From Sulfurimonas sp. (GTDB taxonomy: Bacteria; Campylobacterota; Campylobacteria; Campylobacterales; Sulfurimonadaceae): 54,871 nucleotides of DNA. Of this stretch, positions 9,355-17,269 are shown piece after piece. The notes under the pieces are model-generated. The model had not been told where the DNA came from. It saw only the letters and a list, made by a program, of their open reading frames with translations, and did not search any database. The translations under genes and the position numbers were made by a program. Location of the stretch: positions 1 to 54,871 of the forward strand of contig NZ_JALOAN010000014.1 in assembly GCF_023228785.1 (NCBI RefSeq), read 5' to 3'. Numbering within the stretch: position 1 is the stretch's first letter; each line of letters opens with the position of its first letter.

Positions 9355-9360
9355 ATTATA
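9355..9360 (-). promoter_or_regulatory. -10 element for the RND efflux operon
   Basis: On the minus strand TATAAT (9355-9360) sits about 65 nt upstream of the membrane fusion protein start. That leaves a leader of roughly 58 nt, which ends in AAGGAA before the ATG. A small GATAT-C-ATATC dyad lies inside the leader. The -10 match is perfect, but no -35 is evident, as is common in Campylobacterota. Confidence 0.5.
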
Positions 9361-9427
9361 CCCCACAAAACAATGGTGAATTTTAGAATTTTCGGATAGC
9401 TATTACATATTTATATACTCTTTAACT

Positions 9428-9502
9428 ATTGAATATTTTGAGCAATTATTAAGTTGGATCCTGAATCAAGTTCAGGATGACGGTTTGTTTGCTCAGGATG
9501 AC
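9428..9502. repeat. half copy of the MITE-like element (arm plus palindrome)
   Basis: A 32-nt arm (9428-9459) is followed by the palindrome ATCCTGAA-TCAAG-TTCAGGAT (9458-9478) and GACGG, then a second partial TCAGGATGACG (9492-9502). The arm aligns without gaps to the two arms of the element at 17270-17472. No matching inverted arm is found on the right, so this is a truncated or single-ended copy. It occupies much of the 300-bp gap upstream of the hydrogenase operon. Confidence 0.65.
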
Positions 9503-9530
9503 GCGTGTCCGTCAAAATCAAAATATTACG

Positions 9531-9558
9531 TTGATTTTAATCAACTTTTTCTTATAAT
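9531..9558 (+). promoter_or_regulatory. hydrogenase promoter with FNR/CRP-type palindrome
   Basis: TTGAT-TTTA-ATCAA (9531-9544) is an exact match to the FNR half-site palindrome TTGATnnnnATCAA. A perfect -10, TATAAT, lies at 9553-9558. A start site near 9565 puts the palindrome centre near -28, overlapping the promoter. That position fits repression better than class II activation (-41.5). GGAG at 9580-9583 serves as ribosome binding site for the ATG at 9590. Confidence 0.65.
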
Positions 9559-9589
9559 ATGAAAAATCTCTACTAAATCGGAGTCTAGA

Positions 9590-10063
9590 ATGTCAACAGC
9601 TACTGACGACAGATACAATGCACTTGAAAAAATTATAAAAAAGCTTGGATATGAAAAAAATGCTCTTTTAGAAGTTCTTCATAATGCTCAAGGAATTTTT
9701 GGTTATCTTGGACTTGATACTCTTAAATTTATTGCTAAACGCTTACAACTGCCATACTCAAAAGTTTACGGAGTTGCAACTTTTTACAGCAACTTTAGAT
9801 TAAAACCAAAAGGCAGACACAACATTGTAGTCTGCGCAGGAACAGCATGCCATATAAAAGGTGCGGATAAAATTCTTCAAAAAATCGAACAAAGATACGG
9901 CATCAAAGCAGGAGAGACGACTTCGGATGAGGCTTTATCACTCTTGACTGCTAGATGTGTTGGAACATGTTCCATCGCTCCTGTTATAGTTTTTGATGAA
10001 GATATAAAAGCAAATGTATCGCTAGAAAATCCGCTTTGCGATATTGAGGAGAGTATAAAATGA
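9590..10063 (+). CDS. hoxE: NAD-reducing hydrogenase diaphorase subunit HoxE
   Basis: A 157-residue thioredoxin-fold [2Fe-2S] protein of the NuoE/HoxE family. The four cluster ligands are in the usual pattern (C82 and C87 in VVCAGTACH, C123 and C127 in ARCVGTCS). It is the first gene of a six-gene hydrogenase operon and overlaps the next gene by 4 bp (ATGA). In group 3d enzymes HoxE helps pass electrons between the diaphorase and an external carrier. The hydrogenase context, not the protein alone, separates it from complex I NuoE. Confidence 0.88.
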   Translation: MSTATDDRYNALEKIIKKLGYEKNALLEVLHNAQGIFGYLGLDTLKFIAKRLQLPYSKVYGVATFYSNFRLKPKGRHNIVVCAGTACHIKGADKILQKIEQRYGIKAGETTSDEALSLLTARCVGTCSIAPVIVFDEDIKANVSLENPLCDIEESIK

Positions 10064-11418
10064 TTACATCCATAGAAGAACTTCAAGAACTAGCTCAGAT
10101 AAAAAAGAGTCAAAACGATGCAAATCCAAGAGAGATAGAAATCGATATGACTAGTAATTTTTACACAAAGCAAACTAGAATTGTCCTTGAAAATGAGGGG
10201 ATAATTGATCCTGAAGATATAGAAGATTATATAGCACATGATGGCTATATACCTCTTTTTAAAGTCTTAGATGAAATGAGCCCAAAAGATGTCATAGAAG
10301 AGTTAAAGATAAGTGGACTTCGCGGTCGTGGTGGCGGAGGCTATCCTGCAGGACTAAAATGGGAGAGCGTCTCAAAAGTTCAGAGTGAGCAGAAATATAT
10401 CATCTGTAACGGCGATGAGGGAGATCCAGGTGCTTTTATGGATAGGGCTGTTATGGAGAGTGACCCTCACAGAGTCTTAGAGGGAATGGCAATAGCTGGT
10501 TTTGCGTGTGGTGCGGATAAGGGTTATATATATATTAGAGCTGAGTATCCCATAGCCGTCAAAAGGTTGACTAGAGCGATAAAACAAGCTACTAAACTCG
10601 GTATCTTAGGACAAAATATCGCTCAGAGTGGATTTGGTTTTACTATCGAGATAAGACTAGGTGCTGGTGCATTTGTATGTGGAGAGGGAACTGCTCTTAT
10701 AGCTTCCATAGAAGGTGGTCGTGGTCATCCTAGACAGAAACCACCACACTTAAGTGACCACGGTTTGTGGGGAAAACCTACTATTTTAAACAATGTTGAA
10801 ACATTTGCAAACATAGCTCCAATCATTAAAAATGGTGGCGAGTGGTTTAAGTCTATAGGTACACAAAACTCAAGCGGAACAAAAGTTTTTGCACTATCAG
10901 GACATATAAAAAATACTGGGCTTGTTGAAGTTCCTATGGGAACAACTTTAAGAGAGCTTGTTTACGATATTGGCGGCGGTGTTGAAGATGGTAGAAAATT
11001 TAAAGCCATCCAGTCAGGTGGTCCTAGTGGAGGGTGTATTCCAGAACATCTCCTAGATTTAGAAGTTGATTATGAATCACTTAAAGAGGTGGATTCTATC
11101 ATGGGAAGTGGTGGGCTTATAGTGATGGATGATAGCTCCAATATGGTAGAGATCGCACGCTTTTTTATGGACTTTTGTGCGAACGAATCATGTGGAAAAT
11201 GTACACCATGTCGAGTAGGAACAACGCAACTTACAGGACTTCTTGATAAGTTTATAGCAAAAGAGGCGACAAAACATGACTTCACTCTTTTAAAAGAGAT
11301 GTGTTTAGTTGTAAAGAGTACAAGCCTTTGTGGACTTGGGCAAACTGCTCCAAATCCAGTGCTTAGCACTATAAAGTACTTTGAAGATGAATATCTAGCA
11401 GGAATATGTGATGATTAG
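10060..11418 (+). CDS. hoxF: NAD-reducing hydrogenase diaphorase subunit HoxF
   Basis: The FMN- and NAD(H)-binding diaphorase subunit, 452 residues. Nucleotide-binding regions are clear: GLRGRGGGGYPAGLKW and GDEGDPGAFMDR for FMN and NADH, then GAGAFVCGEGTAL. The C-terminal [4Fe-4S] motif is ESCGKCTPCRVGT with a distal cysteine in STSLCGLG. It is shorter than many HoxF proteins because it has no fused N-terminal thioredoxin-like domain; that module is the separate HoxE here. It overlaps hoxE by 4 bp and hoxU by 8 bp. With HoxU it forms the NAD(H)-oxidoreductase half of the enzyme. Confidence 0.92.
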   Translation: MITSIEELQELAQIKKSQNDANPREIEIDMTSNFYTKQTRIVLENEGIIDPEDIEDYIAHDGYIPLFKVLDEMSPKDVIEELKISGLRGRGGGGYPAGLKWESVSKVQSEQKYIICNGDEGDPGAFMDRAVMESDPHRVLEGMAIAGFACGADKGYIYIRAEYPIAVKRLTRAIKQATKLGILGQNIAQSGFGFTIEIRLGAGAFVCGEGTALIASIEGGRGHPRQKPPHLSDHGLWGKPTILNNVETFANIAPIIKNGGEWFKSIGTQNSSGTKVFALSGHIKNTGLVEVPMGTTLRELVYDIGGGVEDGRKFKAIQSGGPSGGCIPEHLLDLEVDYESLKEVDSIMGSGGLIVMDDSSNMVEIARFFMDFCANESCGKCTPCRVGTTQLTGLLDKFIAKEATKHDFTLLKEMCLVVKSTSLCGLGQTAPNPVLSTIKYFEDEYLAGICDD

Positions 11419-12130
11419 AGAAAAAGTAAGAGTTAAAAAATTTACAATAGACGGTATTTGCGTTACGGGGCAATCTAACCAAACCATACTTGAAGTGGCT
11501 CGTGACAACGGTATCGAGATCCCGACTATGTGTCACCTAAAAGGTCTTAGCGATGTTGGTTCGTGTAGAATGTGTATAGTCGAAATAGAAGGAAGACATG
11601 AACCTATCCCCTCATGTACTGCAAAGATAAAAGAGGGAATGGAAGTAACCACCTCTTCACCTAAGATAAAAGCAGCAAGAGAGATGATACTCTCCATGAT
11701 GTTCTCAGAGCGCTATCATACATGTAGCACTTGTGTGGTCAATGGAGATTGTCAGCTTCAAAGTAAGTCCGTAGAACTTGAACTTAGTCACAGTTTCACT
11801 CCTTACTTAAACCAGAGATTTGAGATAGATGCTTCACATAAAAACTTTGTAAATGATCCAAACAAATGTATCTTGTGTACTAGATGTATCAGAGTTTGTG
11901 ATGAGATAGAGGGAGCGCATGCACTTGATCTATTTGGTAGAGGTTTAGGCACACGAGTCATCCACGATATGGATGAGCCTTGGGCAGATTCAACGAGCTG
12001 CACGAGTTGTGGAAAGTGTGTCTATGTTTGCCCTACTGGTGCGCTTTATGAAAAAGATATAAGTGAAGAAGAGATTATTAAAAAACGAGAGATTGTTACA
12101 GAGCTTGTTAGAAACAGAGGTCAGAAATGA
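11411..12130 (+). CDS. hoxU: NAD-reducing hydrogenase diaphorase subunit HoxU
   Basis: A 239-residue iron-sulfur electron-transfer subunit. The N-terminal [2Fe-2S] ferredoxin fold has TMCHLKG, GSCRMC and PSCTA ligands. A NuoG-type His/Cys segment follows (YHTCSTCVVNGDC), then two [4Fe-4S] motifs (KCILCTRCIRVCD and CTSCGKCVYVCPTG). It links HoxF to the hydrogenase module HoxYH. The frame is open from GTG 11408, but ATG 11411 is better placed after AGGA. It overlaps hoxF by 8 bp and hoxY by 4 bp. The length is typical of HoxU and far shorter than NuoG. Confidence 0.92.
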   Translation: MIREKVRVKKFTIDGICVTGQSNQTILEVARDNGIEIPTMCHLKGLSDVGSCRMCIVEIEGRHEPIPSCTAKIKEGMEVTTSSPKIKAAREMILSMMFSERYHTCSTCVVNGDCQLQSKSVELELSHSFTPYLNQRFEIDASHKNFVNDPNKCILCTRCIRVCDEIEGAHALDLFGRGLGTRVIHDMDEPWADSTSCTSCGKCVYVCPTGALYEKDISEEEIIKKREIVTELVRNRGQK

Positions 12131-12660
12131 AAAAAATACGCCTAGGTACCATCTGGCTTGATGGCTGTTCTGGTTGTCATATGTCTTTTTTAGATATGGA
12201 TGAGAGACTAATTGAGTTAGCCGAGTTTGTTGATGTTGTTTATAGTCCCTATGTTGATATGAAAGAGTTTCCCAAAAATGTTGACTTAACTATAGTCGAG
12301 GGGGCACTAAGCACAGATCATGACTTAAAGATTATAAAAAAGATAAGAGAAAACTCTAAGCTTATTTTAGCTCTTGGAGATTGTGCCATTACTGGAAATG
12401 TATCTGCTATGAAAAATCTCTACGGTAGTGAGGCAATTTTACAAAAGGGATATTTTGATCTCGCAGATCTAAACCAACAGTATCCATCCGAAGTAGTACC
12501 AACACTACTTGAGAGTGTTATACCTCTACATGAGGCTGTAAAAGTTGACTATTTCCTGCCAGGTTGTCCTACTCCAGCAGATGCAATTTATGAGATGCTT
12601 AAAGCTCTAATAGAGGGTAGAGAGATAAAAATACATGAACTAACAAGATTTGGAAAATAA
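12127..12660 (+). CDS. hoxY: NAD-reducing hydrogenase small subunit HoxY
   Basis: A 177-residue [NiFe] hydrogenase small subunit of group 3. It has the proximal [4Fe-4S] cluster ligands only: DGCSGCHMS (C14, C17), LGDCAITGN and LPGCPTPAD. There is no Tat signal and there are no medial or distal clusters, so it is cytoplasmic. It relays electrons from the HoxH active site to HoxU. The start overlaps hoxU by 4 bp (ATGA), and hoxH begins 2 nt after its stop. An antisense frame of 94 codons across the hoxY-hoxH junction is a shadow of these genes. Confidence 0.93.
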   Translation: MKKIRLGTIWLDGCSGCHMSFLDMDERLIELAEFVDVVYSPYVDMKEFPKNVDLTIVEGALSTDHDLKIIKKIRENSKLILALGDCAITGNVSAMKNLYGSEAILQKGYFDLADLNQQYPSEVVPTLLESVIPLHEAVKVDYFLPGCPTPADAIYEMLKALIEGREIKIHELTRFGK

Positions 12661-12662
12661 TT

Positions 12663-14093
12663 ATGCAAAAAAAGACAATAGTAATAGACCCAGTAACACG
12701 AATTGAGGGACACGCAAAAATAACTATAGATATAAATGAGAATAATGAAGTTGAAGATGCGAAGATACATGTGACACAGTATCGCGGATTTGAGAAGTTT
12801 TGTGAGGGTAGACCATACACAGAGATGCCAGCTCTTACAGCTAGAACATGCGGGATCTGCCCAGTAAGCCATGTAGTTTCAGCAACAAAAGCTATAGATG
12901 AGATACTAGGCGTTACACCTCCAAAAGCAGGTGTAAATATAAGAAAAATCGTAAACTTAGCGCAAATGCTCCAATCTCATACGCTAAACTTTTACCATCT
13001 CTCTAGCCCTGATTTTATCTACGGCTTTGATGCTCCACAAGAGGATAGAAATATCTTTAAAATGATGCAAACACATCCACAAATGGCAAGAGACGGTATA
13101 AATCTAAGAGCCTTTGGACAAAAAATCATAGAAGATCTAGCAGGTAAAAGGATCCATCCTACAGGAATAATCCCCGGCGGTGCATCACATAAAATAGAAG
13201 AATCCACAAAAGAGAAGATCTTAGAAGAAGTTCCAGCTATGCTAAAAATAGCACAGAGTGCTTTAGAATTTTTTAGAGAAAATCTTCATAAATTTCAAGA
13301 AGAGATAGACTACCTAGGTTCATTTCCATCACTTTTTATGGCTATAACAAACGATGAAGGTACGCTTGAACATTATGATGGAAAACTTTGCTTTATGGAC
13401 AGCGAAGGAAATATCTTAAAAGACAATATCGAACCTAGAGATTATAAAGAGTATATAGGAGAGGCAGTTGAGACATTTAGCTACCTAAAATCACCATACT
13501 ATAAGCCTCTAGGTTATCCGCAGGGAATGTACCGTGTAGGTGCATTAGCCAGAGTAAACATCGCTAAAACATGTGGAACTCCTATCGCGGACAAAGAACT
13601 TATAAAGTTCAAAGCTCTAAATGATGGAAAACCTGTACTTAACACTTTTTACTACCACTATGCAAGACTTATAGAGATGATATACGCTATTGAGAAGATA
13701 GAAGAGCTTTTAAAGTGTGATGAGACGATGAGTGATAACGTAAGATCAACTTCGACTGTCAGTTATGAAAAAGGTGTTGGATGTTCCGAAGCTCCAAGAG
13801 GAACTCTTTTTCATGAATATCATGTAGCAAAAGATGGCATAATTACGGGAGTAAACCTTATCATTGCGACTGGAAACAACAACCTTGCAATGAACGCAGG
13901 AGTAAAGCAAGTAGCTCAGAGATTTGTAGATCCAAAAAATATAACTGATGGTGCTCTAAACAGAGTCGAAGCGGTAATTAGATGCTTTGATCCTTGTCTT
14001 AGCTGTTCTACTCACGCATTAGGGATTGTATCTTCAAGTGTAGAAATTCGAGACCATAACAAAAAAGTAATACAAGTGATTGATAGAAGCTGA
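12663..14093 (+). CDS. hoxH: NAD-reducing [NiFe] hydrogenase large subunit HoxH
   Basis: The 476-residue catalytic subunit that binds the NiFe(CN)2CO centre. The N-terminal L1 motif is RTCGICPVSH (Ni/Fe ligands C63, C66) and the C-terminal motif is DPCLSCSTH (C445, C448, H451). RIEGH near residue 13 is the usual N-terminal signature. A 25-residue tail after H451 must be removed by the protease encoded next, which is normal for maturation. Together with HoxEFUY it is a group 3d bidirectional enzyme coupling H2 and NAD(H). The hyp assembly genes are not in this window. Confidence 0.94.
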   Translation: MQKKTIVIDPVTRIEGHAKITIDINENNEVEDAKIHVTQYRGFEKFCEGRPYTEMPALTARTCGICPVSHVVSATKAIDEILGVTPPKAGVNIRKIVNLAQMLQSHTLNFYHLSSPDFIYGFDAPQEDRNIFKMMQTHPQMARDGINLRAFGQKIIEDLAGKRIHPTGIIPGGASHKIEESTKEKILEEVPAMLKIAQSALEFFRENLHKFQEEIDYLGSFPSLFMAITNDEGTLEHYDGKLCFMDSEGNILKDNIEPRDYKEYIGEAVETFSYLKSPYYKPLGYPQGMYRVGALARVNIAKTCGTPIADKELIKFKALNDGKPVLNTFYYHYARLIEMIYAIEKIEELLKCDETMSDNVRSTSTVSYEKGVGCSEAPRGTLFHEYHVAKDGIITGVNLIIATGNNNLAMNAGVKQVAQRFVDPKNITDGALNRVEAVIRCFDPCLSCSTHALGIVSSSVEIRDHNKKVIQVIDRS

Positions 14094-14530
14094 TGAGGGT
14101 AATCATCGGTTATGGAAATGAGTTAAGAGGCGAAGATGCTTTTGGAGTTGACACTATAAAAGAGCTCCAAAAGCTAAATTTAAAAAACACCAAGTTACTC
14201 TCTATGCATCAACTCACTCCAGAGATAGTATTAAAGCTATTGGACGCTGATGAGATAATCTTTATAGATGCATCTTATGATGAAAAAAACCACTACGCTC
14301 TAGCCTGCTCTTTAACTGAACAAAACAATCTTAACCTTAGCCACCATATCTCGCCAAAAACTATTATTCATATATTAAAGAGTTTATATAAAAATGTGCC
14401 AAGTTTTTTTGTTTATTCAATGATAAGTAAGAGTTTTGAGAAAATTGAGGATCAAAAAAGATATAAAAAGTGCATAGATATGCTTGTAAAAAACTTAGCA
14501 CCAAAAGAAGATAAAGTGATATTAGAATAG
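14093..14530 (+). CDS. hoxW: hydrogenase maturation endopeptidase (HoxW/HycI family)
   Basis: A 145-residue M52-family protease that clips the C-terminal tail of HoxH once nickel is in place. The N-terminal GYGNELRGEDAFG, the FIDAS aspartate and the MHQLTPE segment match the family's nickel-sensing acidic residues. Its start overlaps the hoxH stop by 1 bp (TGATG), as expected for a dedicated protease. The C-terminal third is Lys-rich and less conserved. The specific assignment rests mainly on its place directly after hoxH. Confidence 0.85.
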   Translation: MRVIIGYGNELRGEDAFGVDTIKELQKLNLKNTKLLSMHQLTPEIVLKLLDADEIIFIDASYDEKNHYALACSLTEQNNLNLSHHISPKTIIHILKSLYKNVPSFFVYSMISKSFEKIEDQKRYKKCIDMLVKNLAPKEDKVILE

Positions 14531-14535
14531 ACATT

Positions 14536-14562
14536 TACTTAAAAGTATTATCTGAGTATAAT
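14536..14562 (+). promoter_or_regulatory. promoter of the MarR gene with small palindrome
   Basis: TATAAT (14557-14562) ends only 7 nt before the ATG at 14570, so transcription would begin at or next to the start codon. A perfect 12-bp dyad, TACTT-AA-AAGTA, lies at 14536-14547 in the -35 region and could be an autoregulatory operator. No Shine-Dalgarno sequence precedes the ATG. Confidence 0.45.
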
Positions 14563-14569
14563 TTGCCTT

Positions 14570-15061
14570 ATGAATTCAAATGAGTTAATTTTACATTTAA
14601 GCAAAAAAGACAAAAAAATCTCAAAAGGGAGTAGCATAGCTTATGTTACACTCCCTCTTATTCTTATCTCTGAGAAGATTTTAGCTCGCATCACTATTTT
14701 ACTAGAAGAGAAGTATTCTATCTCAACTAGTGAGCTTGATGTTCTCTCCTCTCTTCATTCATCTGTAGATGAGAAACACACACTAAGCCCTACAAAGCTC
14801 TATGAGAGACTCTTTTTTTCTTCAGGTGGGATGACAAAAGTTTTAAAAAAACTAGATGCAAAGGGCTTTATAAAAAGGTTAGATAACAAAGAGGATAAAA
14901 GAAGTAAACTTGTCCGACTAACAAAGAGTGGTAAAGAGATAGTTGAGAAGTCTCTTAGCGATGTTATTGCACTTGAAGAGAAGATGTTTAGTCATGTAAA
15001 TACTAAAGACAGAGCATCTTTATCTGAGCTACTTTTTAAAACGCTAGATGGAACGAAATAG
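14570..15061 (+). CDS. MarR-family transcriptional regulator
   Basis: A 163-residue winged-helix regulator. The central helix-turn-helix and wing (LSPTKLYERLFFSSGGMTKVLKKLDAKGFIKR, then DNKEDKRSKLVRLTKSGKEI) show the MarR DR...R wing pattern. Flanking helices should form the dimer. MarR proteins usually repress neighbouring genes and respond to small phenolic or oxidative ligands. The gene follows the hydrogenase operon by 39 nt but appears to have its own promoter. No SD is visible and no later in-frame ATG exists before about residue 89, so the message may be leaderless. The target is unknown. Confidence 0.85.
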   Translation: MNSNELILHLSKKDKKISKGSSIAYVTLPLILISEKILARITILLEEKYSISTSELDVLSSLHSSVDEKHTLSPTKLYERLFFSSGGMTKVLKKLDAKGFIKRLDNKEDKRSKLVRLTKSGKEIVEKSLSDVIALEEKMFSHVNTKDRASLSELLFKTLDGTK

Positions 15062-15078
15062 CAAAATAGCCTATACTC

Positions 15079-15108
15079 TTGACTTTAGAGGGTTTATTAT
15101 TGTAAAAT
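15079..15108 (+). promoter_or_regulatory. promoter of rho-murI
   Basis: TTGACT (15079-15084) and TAAAAT (15103-15108) are separated by 18 bp, a good sigma-70 layout. The predicted start is near 15115, leaving a leader of about 60 nt to rho. Leaders in front of rho are often attenuated by Rho itself; nothing in this short one proves that. Confidence 0.5.
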
Positions 15109-15174
15109 CCTCCCATTAAACTTAAGAGAATCCCCTGCAAAACATATCCAAAACTAAACTAAGGTAAATACTTT

Positions 15175-16515
15175 ATGAGTGAAAACAATTCACAAACACC
15201 CCGCAAAACAAGCCCAAGAAGCAACACAAAATCTAGAACCCATAAACCAGTTAAAGGTACAAGCGTAGAAGAGCTACGCACAAAAAGCATAGAAGAGCTT
15301 GTATCAATAGCTTCAGAGTTAAATGTAGAACATCCAAATGAGTTAAAAAGACAAGATGTTATATTTGAAATACTCAAAGCTCAGACTGAACAGGGTGGTT
15401 TTATCCTCTTTAGTGGGATTTTAGAGATTATGCAAGATGGATACGGATTTATCCGCTCTATAGATAAAAGTTTTAATGAAAGTATAAATGATGCTTATGT
15501 ATCAAATACTCAAATCCGCCGTTTTGCTCTAAGAAACGGAGATGTTGTAACTGGTCAAGTTAGACCTCCTAAAGATCAAGAACGATACTACGCTCTTATA
15601 AAAATAGAAGCAGTAAATGGATTACCTCCTGAAGAGAGTAAAAAAAGACCTCTTTTTGAAAACCTCACTCCTCTATATGCACTAGATCAAATCAAACTTG
15701 AGTACAGAGAAAAAGGTCTAACAGGCCGTATGATGGATCTTTTTGCTCCTATTGGTAGAGGTCAAAGAGGTTTGATTGTTGCGCCTCCAAGAAGTGGTAA
15801 AACTGAGCTTTTAAAAGAGATAGCTCATGGTATATCTACCAATCATCCTGACATTGATTTAATGGTTTTACTTGTTGATGAGAGACCTGAAGAAGTTACA
15901 GATATGGAGAGAAGCGTAAAAGGTGATGTTTATAGCTCTACTTTTGATATGCCTGCAAAAAACCATGTTAAAGTTGCTGAGATGGTTATAGAAAAAGCAA
16001 AAAGAAGAGTTGAGTTAGGTAAAGATGTAGTCATATTACTTGACTCGATCACTCGTCTTGCTCGTGCTTATAACACTGTAACTCCATCAAGCGGTAAAGT
16101 TCTCTCTGGTGGTGTTGATGCAAATGCTCTACATAAACCAAAGAGATTTTTTGGAGCAGCTAGGAATATTGAAAATGGCGGAAGTTTAACTATTATCGCT
16201 ACTGCACTAGTAGATACTGGAAGTAGAATGGATGAAGTTATCTTTGAAGAGTTTAAAGGTACTGGAAACTCTGAGGTTGTTCTTGATAGAAAAATAGCTG
16301 AGAGAAGAATCTTCCCAGCTATCGATATACTAAAATCTGGAACTAGAAAAGATGAACTTCTTATCGGTCCTGATACTCTACAAAAAGTATTTATCCTTCG
16401 CCAAATGCTACACAAACAAGATAATGAAGTTGAAGCTCTTAAGTTTATCTACACAACGATGGGCAAAAAAGAGACTAATGCTGAGTTCTTAGAGAGTATG
16501 AATACTGAGAAATAA
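15175..16515 (+). CDS. rho: transcription termination factor Rho
   Basis: A 446-residue hexameric RNA helicase that ends transcription. A charged Ser/Thr/Lys-rich N-terminal extension (1-30) precedes the Rho N domain and the cold-shock RNA-binding domain (GILEIMQDGYGFIRS). Then comes the RecA-like ATPase, with Walker A (APPRSGKTELL), Walker B (VVILLDSITRLARAYN), the Q-loop and the R-loop (SGGVDANAL). All catalytic parts are intact. The stop overlaps the murI start by 1 bp (TAATG). Confidence 0.97.
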   Translation: MSENNSQTPRKTSPRSNTKSRTHKPVKGTSVEELRTKSIEELVSIASELNVEHPNELKRQDVIFEILKAQTEQGGFILFSGILEIMQDGYGFIRSIDKSFNESINDAYVSNTQIRRFALRNGDVVTGQVRPPKDQERYYALIKIEAVNGLPPEESKKRPLFENLTPLYALDQIKLEYREKGLTGRMMDLFAPIGRGQRGLIVAPPRSGKTELLKEIAHGISTNHPDIDLMVLLVDERPEEVTDMERSVKGDVYSSTFDMPAKNHVKVAEMVIEKAKRRVELGKDVVILLDSITRLARAYNTVTPSSGKVLSGGVDANALHKPKRFFGAARNIENGGSLTIIATALVDTGSRMDEVIFEEFKGTGNSEVVLDRKIAERRIFPAIDILKSGTRKDELLIGPDTLQKVFILRQMLHKQDNEVEALKFIYTTMGKKETNAEFLESMNTEK

Positions 16516-17258
16516 TGAAAATAGGTGTATTTGATAGCGGGATTGGTGGTTTAACTGTTGTTAAGTCACTTCTTGAACATAATCTTTTTGAAGAAATTAT
16601 CTACTTTGGAGATACCGCTCGCGTTCCTTATGGTATCAAAGATAAAAACACTATCATTCGCTACGCTATAGAAGCAGTTGAGTTTTTCAAAAACTTTGAG
16701 CTAGATCTAATCATTGTAGCTTGTAATACCGTGAGTGCTTACGCACTGCAGGAGATGAGGGAGAGCGCTTCTTGTCCTGTAATAGGAGTTGTCGAAGCTG
16801 GGATCTTAGCTACTATAAATTCACTACCAAAAAAAGACTCAAACATTCTTATCATCGCAACAAAAGCTACTATAAACTCAAAAGCATATGAATTGGGTCT
16901 AAATGAAAGAGGTTATAAAAACCTTCAAGTAAAAGCTACAAGTCTTTTTGTGCCAATAGTTGAAGAAGAGATCTATAGTGGAGAAGTCTTAGATGCAACA
17001 CTAAAGCACTACTTTAAAGATGTACAAAAACCTGATGCTATCATACTTGGATGCACTCATTTTCCACTAATTTCAGATTCTATAAGAAACTACTTTTCAA
17101 ATGATTGTACGATTATTCATTCTGGAGATGCTATAGTAGAGTATTTACAAAGTGAGTTTGAGTTTACTCACAAGTACAAAAAACCTACTCTAAAATTCTT
17201 TGCATCAGAAAATCCAGATGCTCTAAAAGCTATCGCATCTAAGTGGTTATCTCTTTAG
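16515..17258 (+). CDS. murI: glutamate racemase
   Basis: A 247-residue cytoplasmic enzyme that makes D-glutamate for peptidoglycan. The signature regions are GVFDSGIGGLTV, GDTARVPYG, VACNTVSAYAL with the first catalytic cysteine, and LGCTHFPL with the second. Its length is normal for the family. It is translationally coupled to rho by a 1-bp overlap. A repeat element begins 12 nt after the stop. Nothing is unusual in the protein itself. Confidence 0.96.
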   Translation: MKIGVFDSGIGGLTVVKSLLEHNLFEEIIYFGDTARVPYGIKDKNTIIRYAIEAVEFFKNFELDLIIVACNTVSAYALQEMRESASCPVIGVVEAGILATINSLPKKDSNILIIATKATINSKAYELGLNERGYKNLQVKATSLFVPIVEEEIYSGEVLDATLKHYFKDVQKPDAIILGCTHFPLISDSIRNYFSNDCTIIHSGDAIVEYLQSEFEFTHKYKKPTLKFFASENPDALKAIASKWLSL

Positions 17259-17269
17259 TCTTAGGTTAA

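Noticed and set aside
10060..12130. hoxF and hoxU as part of respiratory complex I (nuoF, nuoG)
   Set aside because: They are followed directly by [NiFe] small and large subunits and a protease, and HoxU is far too short for NuoG.
12588..12872. Minus-strand open frame of 94 codons across hoxY and hoxH
   Set aside because: It is antisense to two strongly conserved subunits, Cys/Ser/Tyr-rich as in shadow frames, with no RBS.
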